Source: Scolanthus callimorphus
Taxonomy: Eukaryota; Cnidaria; Anthozoa; Actiniaria; Edwardsiidae
Direction: 5' to 3'
Length of the DNA: 64,000 nt
NCBI GenBank assembly: GCA_033964015.1
Contig: CM066914.1
Location: forward strand, 23,612,234 to 23,676,233
The notes below the pieces were generated by a model. That model ran no database searches. It saw only the letters and a list, made by a program, of their open reading frames with translations, and was not told the origin of the DNA. Of this stretch, positions 1 through 12,100 are shown piece by piece. A program made the translations under genes and the position numbers. Within the stretch, counting starts at the first letter, position 1. Every line of letters begins with the position of its first letter.

Positions 1-112
1 GTGGTGGACACCTGTGGTAAAACTCTCTCGTTTCCTCACTTCCCACATTTCTCAAACCTAATATGGAGCGCACATTCTAGAAGCCCGCACTCAAGAAAAA
101 CAAAGGAATTAT

Positions 113-197
113 ATGGCTTCATTACTAAGTCTCTTCGCAGCCGCCCGGATCGGAGTCACTCAACGCTTCCGCCTCCGATCCGGAGGAGACAGTCACG
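113..197 (+). CDS. Possible first coding exon (weak signal sequence)
   Basis: An ATG at 113 opens 28 codons (MASLLSLFAAAR...) ending at a good donor (CACG|gtgagt) in phase 1, which fits the phase-1 acceptor of the LamG exon at 898. The first twelve residues are hydrophobic enough for a short signal peptide, but Arg residues follow quickly. The frame is open upstream only to an in-frame stop at 59-61. It may instead be a 5' UTR exon or part of another transcript; true 5' exons could lie outside the window. Confidence 0.3.
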
Positions 198-3100
198 GTG
201 AGTTTGCCCTAACGATGAACTTAGGCTTATATCTATTTTATGGATAACTACATGGTACTGGCCGATATTCAACTGCAGTGGAACCTAGCGACAAATAGAC
301 ATTACTGTACTTACTTAAGTGAGTATAGAAAATTCTACGTGCTGATTGGTTGAGAGCTTTGAATTTTATCCTACTATAATCACCAACTGGTAGCTATAAC
401 ATTGAAAGCAACGGGAGTGTGGGCACACGGCATTTACCGTGATCACAAAAAGTAAAAGTAAATCAAGTTTTTTCGTTTAGTTACTTCAGTAATTATACTA
501 AAAGAGTTAGCCGCATCAGGCTCCATGAACATCGGCGAATAGTTATCACGACATCGTCTCGGTGATCATAAGCCTGGTTAACAAGCTCTCCGAAAGCGTT
601 TCCGAAAACTAGTCCCGGAAAGCCGTGAAAGCCGTATCTGAAGCTGTTCTAGCGCTCGGTCAAAAAAACGGCCATGTCTCACAAGCTCGGCTTGTTCCGT
701 TTTCATCGGTATCACTGCTAGCGCTGTTGAGCAGACTAGGTGACATTTTCACGCCGCCTTTGGCGACTAATTTGAATGAGAAAAAAATGCTACAAAAATG
801 TTCATAAATTGAGCATTTACTAGAACAAGAAAGCCAAACACTGCGGGTATGCCTTAGGTCAACTTCTAAAGGAATGTTTCCGTACTTTAAATTGTAGATT
901 CTCAATATGAAAGCGCCACGTTTTACTGGCCGATGGACGACCCTGATAGCGCCATCAACATAAATGGACCTCAGTGGAACAATTTTAACAATCATATGGC
1001 CATGAGGACCACGGGAGCTAATAAGGGTGCTTTGAGACTTCAGTCCGGCTCGCAGTACCACCTAGATAACACGGGCACCACATGCTTCAGCACACCATCA
1101 CCGGGCTGTGACCAAGGATTTACATTTGCTTTTTGGTTCAATTTTGGATACCGTCTTCCCCAGGACGTATCTTTGAAAGTGCAAGGTCAAAAATTGCTTT
1201 CACTGGCAGTGGCATCTATTTACTTTCATTACCAAGTCGGACAAACAGTGTACAATAATTTATACATTGCTACCACAGTCGATTTGGATCCACATAGTGG
1301 TTGTTTACAAGCCGCCCCAGGCTGAAGGTTACAAAAACGGCGAGAAAGTACATCTGGTACAATGTTCCACTCCTTCCAAACCAGGAAGTCTCGATAATCC
1401 TTATATGGCGGGCACAAATATTGCTTACGACGATATGGCATTATGGAAACGTCCCTTCTCAGCGCAAGAAATCAAAGATTCTATGAGTCTTACTCAGGTA
1501 CACAGAAACTCTGTGAAACTCATCCATGGGAAAAGCCGAATTTTCCCATGGTAGAAGAATGGGAAGTGTTCGGATTTCCCATGGCTATCCATGTGAATTC
1601 CGAACACTTTCCTGCTTGTGCCTTGGGAAATTCAGCTTTTCCCATAGATGGGTTTCTGCAGAAATACCCTGTGGTAAGAAACACTGTTTGGCTGGTTAAT
1701 TTCTGGCTGCCTAATAGGAGATAGTGGTTTTCCAAAGAACTGTATTTTCTTGCTCCTATTTGTTTGTCGATTCCCTGCTGGACCGGCTAGTGTTTCCTTT
1801 CTAAATAATAGGCCACTTGCACTGACTTGGTTACGTGACCCAAATCTAATAGTAATACATTCTGAGTAACTTAAAAATTCAACTCGCTGCCATTTGCTCC
1901 AGGTTAGAGATTTTATGCTGAAACTTCAGTTTCAATGTCAATTGATTCTTTGTATTTCTGGAATTGATTTTGACGAAACATCGCGTTAAGAGGTAGTTGG
2001 GGACACGTGACCAGTTAGTGCAAGTGAACTATTGACAAGAAGGTCGTACCTTTTGCTCTATAATCCGAAGATTGTCAGAACTTCGAATAAGGAAGTTCAC
2101 ACCTCCATGCCGGTAAATAACATATCTTTCAAATTTCATCTCATATCATCTGGCACAGTCCCTTAAATGCTCCAATTACTTGCAATTCTCTCAAACAGCG
2201 AGGCCAGGAGTGACTGTCAAGGTCTCTACTTCTTTTACAAGCGAATTCTGGAGCGAAGACTTGTTAAATACTGAGAGTGTTGGGTATCAAAACCTGACGG
2301 GGAAAATAAGAGGCAGTGTAAGTAAGAAACTATAATGCAATGTTCTACCTTTATCCTTTTCCTTATATATCTTTCCCTTGCACCTGGTGGCCACACTAAG
2401 GTTAAGTTGAAAATACTTTGTAAACTAGAAATAATCTAAGATTAATAAGTGCGTTTCCTTGAAATGTTAACAATTGGGCTGTTCCAAAAAGAAAAATGCA
2501 TTACATTGCCAACTGGCAAAGTGTCAAGTTCATCAGAAGCATAATTGTTTTTCTTTTACAGGGTTCCATGATTAAATTTTGAACACACATGTGAAAAGCT
2601 ATATGTAGGGCTATGAAAATGTCCATTCTGACAAGTATCATAGAAAACTGACATTTGGCACAAATCAGAGCTGGGATTTGACCCAGCGAAGCAACTGGGA
2701 TTTGTGTTGACTCAGACCCAAATTATCGAAATCAGGCCACCCAGCGAAGGAACTGGGATTTGTGTTGACGTTCAGACCCAAATCAGGCCAACCAGCGAAG
2801 AAACTGGAATTTCTGCTCTCTGTATTCTATTCTGACATTCGGTCGAAGACACGCACCCGCGTGGCGAAGATCCGTTCGCCGTAAAAACTTGATGGATGGA
2901 TTTCACGCTCAGAGAGAAATATAACGTTGTTTTCTTAGCCAACAATGTACTGCAGAGTGATTTGATGTTGTGATCAATGTCCCGTACCTTTCGTTGAGTC
3001 TTTTGTCCAAGCACAAGTAAAAAAAATCCACGCACAAGAACCGTGAAGAACTTCTTGTCTCTTTTACCATGCGATCAGTGACTCGTCACCAGTTCACCTC

Positions 3101-6100
3101 GAGGTATAAAAATAGCCTTCCCGTGAAAGAGCATGTCTCTGCACGAAAACGAGGCATGTTTCTGAGCCCGCGATCTCTATGACATGCGCAAAACGGTCGT
3201 CCTAAAACGTTCCTTGGGGTCTGGGAACGTCATTGGCAAGCGCTAAAATTTTACGTCACTTCTCTAGCATGAAACGAGGCCATTCCTCAAAGTCTAAAAG
3301 TCTCGAGGATAAAATGGCATAGCATCCAGCCGAAAACTCCCCGAATAGGTGGCGTTTCCTCCTTCGTCGGAAACGCAATTAAAACTCAATGTTTTTCCAT
3401 TCTATTAGAATGAGAGGTGCCCAATACAAATTTATGCAGGGCATTCTATTGTATTGTACTGACATAACAATAGATTATAATAGAAAATGACGCAAAAAAT
3501 GAAAATATAACAATGTCATGTATAAATTTGCCAGAATATTGAACAATGCAAAACGTTTTCCAGTGAACACGGAACCACATGGTCCAGCTACTTATTCTAT
3601 CGATTCTAATTGATAATTACAAGTGACATTACGTTGCTCACCGGCTAATGATTCGAAATGTTATATTGTTGCAGCTGAAGTATCTTTACATCAACACACG
3701 TCTGCTTGTGGATGTGTCTTTTCAATCATTTTGGTAAGTCGCTTAACAACTACGGAGCAGAAAATTATGAATGTAACCTCCCTTTAACTACTTGCAGGAA
3801 AACCCTCTTTTATTACTTGCGCCTGAACCTACACCGAAAATGAGTTTTAGGGGGTGCACGTACACTCCCTCTGACGACTTCATTACAGCTAAAACCGTTG
3901 CATTGCGACCCACGTTTTAAAAAACAGCAAATTGTGTTTTGATATTTGACTTTGCTGTTCCACCAATCAAACTATCTGAGCCAATGAAACTCTTGTCCTG
4001 TTTAGCCTAGTGCAGTCAACTTGCTCCCTCTAAACTAAAACCAGACAACGTCGCGACAGAAATCCAGGCAACTGCACTAGGCAAAACAGTGCAAGAATCT
4101 GATTGGCGCATAAGATTTGACTGGCGGAACAGCAAAGTAAAAAAAACAAATCGATGTTTTGAAAACGTGAGTCGCGATGTAACGATTTTAGCTGTAAACA
4201 ATGAATGTTTGCTTTTCAGGAGGGGAAGTGTGAATTCCAATTTTACCGTTATCTTTGTCGGCGCGACGACGCACGAGCCTATCGCGAGTCTACTCGACAA
4301 CATGACAAAATCCCGTTATCTACACACCATGCCTATTGGGGATGTCAGCTATGATTCTCAAGATGGTAAAGCCCGGTTCACACTCTCGACACTACTCTTA
4401 TGTCCCGACGTCAGAGCTTAACGACAAATCAATACAAAAGGCCTGCTAGTACAATAACCAACTTATGTCAGTTAAGTCTTCTTCGCATATCATGACATAG
4501 CAATACCATAGGGCAGCTAAACAATAACCATCTTAATGTCATCTTAAGTGGGTCATCTCCGGTGTAAGAACCACAGCTAACGTCACGTACAAACGCGAGC
4601 CAAACTTAAACGATAATAAATCAGCGAGTGTCTGCGTTTATACTTGTGACGTCATGCACTGCGATAGGCATTCTAAACATGTCCATCTTTTAATGTCAGT
4701 AAAGTCTGGTTCTCACAAGTGACATAGCATAAGCGCGCATGCCATGCCATAGCAATACAATAGACAGGATAAATAATTACCATCTGAATGTCAGTAAAGT
4801 CTGGTTCTCACTAGTGGCATAATAACATAAGCGCGCATGCCATGCAATGCAATAGGCATATTATCTCTCGCAATACACTAGATATTCTAAACAATGACCA
4901 TCTTAATGTCAGTAAAGTCTCGTTCTCACTAGTGACATAATAACATAAGCGCGCATACCATTGACAAAGCACTACGATAAGCATTCTAAACAATTACCAT
5001 CTTAATGTCTGTAAAGTCTGGTTCTCACTAGTGGCCGGCATAACAATATAAGCGCACATGCCATGCAATCAAATAGAATCAAATAGAATCAAATATGTAG
5101 ATGACGCAACTGTCATGGAGTTTGTTCCCAGGCTTTCTCCTTCGTACCTGAATTTTACTGTTTCGGATATCTACACCTTTGCCTCCTCTAGGGGCATGGT
5201 GCTTAACAGTAAAAAATGCAAAGAAATGTGTATTAGTTTTCTACAGTACTTCCCTTTTCCACCAGCCCCTCTTCTGGTTGGTAATTCCCTGATTGAAAAG
5301 GTCTCTTGCTACAAAGTGCTAGGCGTTTATTTGTCGGATAATCTTACATGGAACGAGCATGTCATACATATTGTTAAGAAAGGCAGCAAACGCTTGTATG
5401 CACTACGTGCACTTAAGAAGTGTGGGTTATCGAATAACCAGTTAATTCTTGTTTTCTGCAGCGTCATTAGGTCTGTCTTAGAATATGCGTGCCCCGCCTG
5501 GGCTGGCCTCACTCAGTATCTGAGTGACCATATAGAATCGGTGCAAAAAAGGGCGCTGAAGATCATTTCTCCTCATTTGCGGTATGAGGATGCGCTCGCA
5601 CAAGCAGACCTAAAGACGCTACAGCAGAGGAGAGAGGATGCATGTATTAAATTTCTTAGGCGATCCCGCTCCTCCTCCCCTCTGCTGGGCAGCTTAGTTC
5701 AACAAGTGTCACACGAAAGGCCATATACTCTGAGATCAGGTTCGTCCGCCACTGTACCTGTGACGGCTAAAACAAACAGATTCGGAAATCTATGTACGAT
5801 CAAATATCAGAGCCAACTGTAAATAGCATTTCAGTACCATAATATTTATACTTATGTAATATCGATATTGTAATTAGTGTTCTGACCGGCCTCGTAATTC
5901 AGCAATTGCTGCGATATGGCTTTATTAAACAATTATTATTATTATATTATTATAATGCGATAGGCATTCTAAACAATTACCATCTGAATGTCAGTAAAGT
6001 CTGGTTCTCACTAATGGCATAATAACATAAGCGCACATGCCATGCGCAATACAATAGGCATATTATCTCTCGCCATACAATAGCCATTCTAAACAATGAC

Positions 6101-9100
6101 CATCTTAATGTCAGTAAAGTCTGGTTCTTACTAGTCACATAGCATAAGCGCGCATGCCAAGTTCAAGTTTCAAGTTCAAGTTTAAAAAATACTGTTGTTG
6201 CTGCAAATTTGTGAGGCGCCTTGCTAAGGAGGAGGTTATGTGTCGTCATAAAGGAATTTCTAGTGTTGATCCTGCTGACGTTGGGTTAAGCGACTCTACA
6301 AACCTCGGCAATGCAGTACTTTTGTTCTCACTAGTGCCATACAATAGGCATTCTAAACATTTACCATCTTAATCAGTAATGTCTGGTTCTCACTAGTGCC
6401 ATAATAACATAAGCGCGCATGCCATGCGCAATACAACAGGCATATAATCTCTCGCAATACAGTAGCCATTCTAAACAATGACCATCTTAATGTCAGTAAA
6501 GTCTGGTTCTCACTATTGACATAACATAAGCGCGCATATTTACTAAATAAACCCCTTCTGGCGGGTGTAATATCGGCGGATAATGTCCAAGGATGAAAAA
6601 ATGGTACGGAAAATGAACAGTTGGCCGAGAAGCGAAGCTTCGAGGGCAACTGTGAAATTTTGAGGACCATTTTTCATCCGCGGACATTATCCGCCGATAT
6701 TACAGCAAGCCAAGAAGGGGTTTATTTATTTTATATCCCAGCGACTTCACTGAAAACCTGGATCGAGAGGGGAAAAAACCTTGTGAACGTGAGAAAACCA
6801 CTAAACTGCAGTATGGCGCGAAAAGGCAAATCGTAAGCGGTGATTGGCTAAGATATTTTTATTCGAGCTGTGATTGGTTGACACAAAAACTGTCAATCAA
6901 ACACTAACGTGGGGCTAGAAATCAGAGCGACTTCACAAAACAAATTTACACGCACAAGTTCTAGTGCTTTCCCGAGTGATTTTATACAAAAATCTAGCCC
7001 AGATTTCGGGTTTTCAGGTCTAATTCCTTGCCGGACTGTTAATTAATTGTTCTGCTGTGAACTGAAGTATAAATTACAGCCGTGAAATGTAGAGTTGGAA
7101 AAATTTAGCGCTGCTGATCGAACTTGGAAGTCGGCTTGCTGGACTACACTCGAAGTGGTTGAATTTGGTTGAGCTGATTGCAAGTTGTTTTTCTATTTGC
7201 CAAGCTACGACAAAATGGTAAGTTTAAAGTAATTCTTTTATCGTCATTTTGCTCTTTTTTGTTTAGTTCTTTCATTTTTTTCGCGAATGTCAAACCGAAT
7301 TAACTTGGGTTGAAACAACGACAAAAAACTAACAACTTTGTAAACCATTCAAAACATTCACGGCCTGTTTGGTTGACTTTTTGTGTTTTCCGGTGTCGCC
7401 TCAGACACCAATTTCCGTATTTCATCAACATTCTTAGACAAAAACCTTGGTTGCTTGTTTTCCATTATTTTTTAAACAGAAAATATCCAGTTTTTGCTTA
7501 AACATTTCTCCCAGGACGGATATCACTTCCGACGGACAATATCGTCTGATATCTGTCCTGTGAAAATGCACCACGTGATACGTTTCGACCAATGAGCGCG
7601 CGTTAAAATTGATCACTGGGATATAACATGACATAGCAATACGATAGACAGGCTAAACAATTAACATCTTTCTTAATGTGAACAAAGTCTGGTTTCACTA
7701 GTGGCATCATACCATAAGCGCGCATGCCATGCAATACGATAGGCATTCTAAACAAGACCATCTTAATGTCAATAAAGTCTGGTTCGCACTACTGACATGT
7801 TTCAAGTTGTAAAATCTTGTTGCGCGAAGTAGGGCGCGCGTCTACTTTAAACCAGAAATAATGTCATTGTTGCTCGTTTCTCATCGAACGGACAATTTTT
7901 CGCGCAACATTTTCCTTCAATTCAAATTGAATAGTCGGTAGGAATGAGATGTAGAGAGGCAATATCAGCCTTAAGCTTCGCGATCATCAAAATAAAATTT
8001 TGCGCGACGAGTTGAGAATTTTGTGTCTCCTTTTTCAGCCAGCTGCGGATGATCTCGTAACCAGCTGAAAAACCCTAGCAATGTTTCTTACAGAGTTACG
8101 AATAATTAGCCTACTAAATGCAAAATGAAATCTTGAAAATGTGCTTTTTTTCTTTATGTTGACCAGTATCGATGACTTCACCTCGCAATGTCATTGTGAC
8201 GAACCTACGAGAGACGACCTTTGACCTCTCATGGACAGAACCCGCCAACATGAGCGAGGAGGTGATTGGATTAGCACAGGGGTACCGCGTCTATGTACGG
8301 AATACTGCCACAGGCAATGCAACGGTTAAGACAATCAACGAACTTGTAACAACAACGACAATAACGAACACTATTGCCGGGACCTCCTACCAAGTCTGGG
8401 TGGCTTCATATACCCTGAGGGGAGAGGGAAGGTGGAGTGAAATCATACAGATTGAAACGGGTAAGATCCGCACTTGAGCCTGTGTTTCTTTCTTTGCCAT
8501 AGGTAATGGAGTGGAATGGTTGGGATGCCCGGCAAACTTCAGACGCTCAGCACAATAGCGTGGACTGGATGTTAGATGGACTATTTAGCACTTATTCTAT
8601 TACAATTGAGGTGGATAGTGGCAGAATATTCATAAAGCCACTATCCACCGAAACTGAAATAGAATACGTGTTTTCGCATATACCAGCAAGGCAACCTGTC
8701 GAATTTTCAGTCAGGAAAAAATGTTGTGTTAGCGTTTTAACAGGCTATAATTATATTATGCATGCATGCCATTGTTATGTAAATAACAGCCCCTGATTGG
8801 CCAGTATATGTGAATAATGAACTCCATAACTTCACAACAAGACTTCGAGAAGGGTAGAGAACGTTGCATCCCACCCTACCCACCCTCAGAGGCTGCGTTC
8901 GGTGCAGGGCGTCGGTTCTTCGATGCTGAGAGACATTATAGAAGACCTAGCATCGAAGAACACGACGCCCAAACCTGCAACGCTCCACAGTCGCGTTCCG
9001 CGAACCGGAGTGTTCATCCCCATAACTCATTACAATAATAATGGCACCAGGGATAATATAATACTATCAAAAGTATCCACCCAAAGGAATAATCACATGA

Positions 9101-12100
9101 TCTGAATTTGGTGGCAACAAGTTGTAAACACCGTTGCCTTTGTGATCACATGTCCCTTTTCGTGGTGACGATTATTTATTATCTTACTTATGATAATCAC
9201 ACAAATAATAATTCCCTGTTTTGCAGCTAAACCATTAACAGCTCCAGGGAATTTCAGTGCTGAACACATCAATGAGACGTGCATCACCATGGGTTGGAGC
9301 CGCGTGTATTCTGCTGAGCGTTATCAGATGGAGATTGCAGGATTTAACGATCAGATAATCGTCGCTGGAAACGCAACAAACTACACTCGGTGTGGACTGG
9401 CGATGTACCATCTTTACACGTGGTCTATCAAGGCATATAATGCTTGGTCTCAAGGGCCGCTATCGCCATTAGTTAACGTTACTACAGCTGAGGGACGTAA
9501 GTTGTTTTTCCTATTTACTCATTCTTATTGTGTATCGTTTTTCTGCGGATCCAGGTCCCCCGGGTTGGGCCTTAAGCCTAAAATGCTAAATTTCCTTTAA
9601 ATGTGCTCTAATCCGCCGGACTAAGACTAGCCTCTTGTCATGGATCAAACCCAGACACTAACTTCCTGTGATTGTTTCACTCTTCCTCCAGTACCCGCCG
9701 GTCCTCCTGTTATTACCAGCGTATATAACACCAGCTCCACCACCCTGACAATCCTTTGGAAAGGCGTAGCCGGATTTGTGCGAGGATACAGTCTCCTGTA
9801 CCGAGATGTTAACAGGAGTGAGCAGTTCCTTGCCCTTACCGATTCTGACTGCTTTAATGTCACCCTGACGCGGCTCAAGATGTTTACTCGATATGTGATA
9901 AAAGTTGCCGCATTCACACGCACTGGAAATGGTTCCTGGAGTAACGAGGTTGTTGCAGCTACCGATGAGGGAGGTAAGTGGTTAATACCTGGTTCATCAC
10001 CTGCAATATTAGTTACCATTGTGTGTCCAATTTTGTCTTTGCTTGTGATATTCATTTTTATTATATGACTGTGACGTCATTTTACCATATACGTCCGTAA
10101 CTCGTAAAATATCCGCTCGTATCCGTATTACATGAAAAACATCTATAATAAGATATATTTACTCCAATAGGATTTTTGCAAGATGACATCGTTTTGACTA
10201 CAAAAGGAACCTTTTCAGTCTTTTTCAGATCAACAAATTCCTTTGTGAATACGAACACTGTATGAACATAATAGCCTTAATTTTCTACAGGATAGCCGCC
10301 AACCAAAGGTTTCTGGTAGTTGTAGTCAACCACACCATGTGCAAATGGTTTATTGTAGAGCAGTTTTTCATTAGCTGATTCGAGTTTTGGCCAGTTTGAT
10401 GGTCACTCAAACCATAGTTAGTCGAGGGGGCCCTCTACTAACTATGCTCAAACGTCATCCTGGTTCTTGACATCCCTCTGGTGCCTTGTCATTATTCTGA
10501 TGCTGTTTCTTGTCGCTAATAGGTCATCATGAGCATTAGCGACCCTCAGCCGGACCAACACTCGGGGTCTTTTGTAAATAATTTGGGAGAAAGTGCTGCC
10601 TTTGCTGTGACATTTGCAAATAGTTCAAAATCTGCTCCGCCTCCCATGGGTTGAGAACCACTAGGACGCGGTTGTGACCATCTTCAGTGCAGGGCTCACA
10701 TTATTGTACGACTCTGACGTCATTTTGCCATATAAGGTCAAAGGTATCCCGTTCCTATTCCAAGTTAGCCGTGTGAACTCGGGGCGTTCCATAATTGAAT
10801 ACATGTTCAGTGTTCCTGTGAACATTATCCTCCAACAGTAAGCACTTCAATTATCCTTCCAGTTCCGACATCGCCGCCATTAAACCTGACCGCGACGAAC
10901 GTCACACAGACAACAATCAGTCTACAGTGGTCCCCAGTCCCGCTCGAACATCGTCACAGCAACTTAATTATTTACACTCTGCGTTACCATGCGGTCAGCG
11001 GTAACACTAGTAATCATACCATCGTACTGGCTAACTGTTTATTGTTGGTGAACCTATCCAGTCTGCGCATGTTCACTACGTACTCGTTCCAGATCTTCGC
11101 GTCCTCGAGAAAAGGCGCTGGGCCCTGGAGTCAAGTGCTAGATGTCACCACCCTGGAAGGAGGTTGGTAATTAGAAATGTTACTGCGCTATCGAGTTAAG
11201 CTTGGAGCGCCTAACTTTTCGCCGATAAGTTTTAACGTTTCGTTTTGACAGTTTTAAAACGGCGCGTTGTCAAGGAGAGTTCATAATGTTGTCAAGGAAT
11301 GTCGCGATAAATAGTTTCAAAATCACGAGTTTTTCTTTGACAACAATACGAACTCCACTTCACAACGTGCTTTCCAGACACTCAAACAAACGTGAAAACT
11401 TAACGACAAAACTTACCTCCGAACCTTGATAGCTCATTAGGACCGGGCTAATCTAGGCACATGTTGCGAGCATCGCGGGAAACATTGTCGCGCGCAACAA
11501 ATTTTGATTTCGATTTGTTGCGAGCATAATTCCCGGTTTAGACGCGCGGGAAACATTGTCGCGTGCAACAAATTTTGTAGCCGGGACTCAAAGAAATGTT
11601 TCTGCGAAAGACAAGAAATATTATACGTGTCGGAGACACACCAGTTTGATGAAGCGAACTGCGATTCGTCATATCGTCACAGAAGAAAATATTAACTGTT
11701 GTCTGATATCTTACAGTTAATAGATCCGATCAAACAATGAAGCAATTTCACGCTATCTGGAGATACCAATCAGAGTTAAAGAGTTTCTCCCACTGGGACT
11801 GATCGTGTCCCACAAACAGTATGTCATGACTTCCGAAATCAGTCCGATTTACAGACCTTTTTGCCTTTTATGACAGTGTAAACTCAGATGATCCAAAGAT
11901 AAAGATATCTGGTAAAACGTAGCGGAATCGGAATAATTTTGGACTTTTTAAGAAGAATATTGGTTTGTTTGTGGGATGGCTATGGATGAGAGGCTTGATC
12001 TATGAGTTATAATATAGGGGTTGTATGCTCTCAGTAATGGACTCTTCTTTGAACGCAGCTCCTAACCTTGCGCCGCCGAACGTGGGAGCCTTCAATACCA

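Noticed and set aside
1..201. 66-residue open frame from the first base
   Set aside because: Its start is not ATG and the composition is not protein-like; the overlapping frame from the ATG at 113 to the donor at 197 is a better candidate.
660..1061. 133-residue minus-strand frame
   Set aside because: It is antisense to the LamG exon, and no domain is recognisable.
9645..10055. 136-residue minus-strand frame
   Set aside because: Shadow of FN3 domain 3 on the plus strand.
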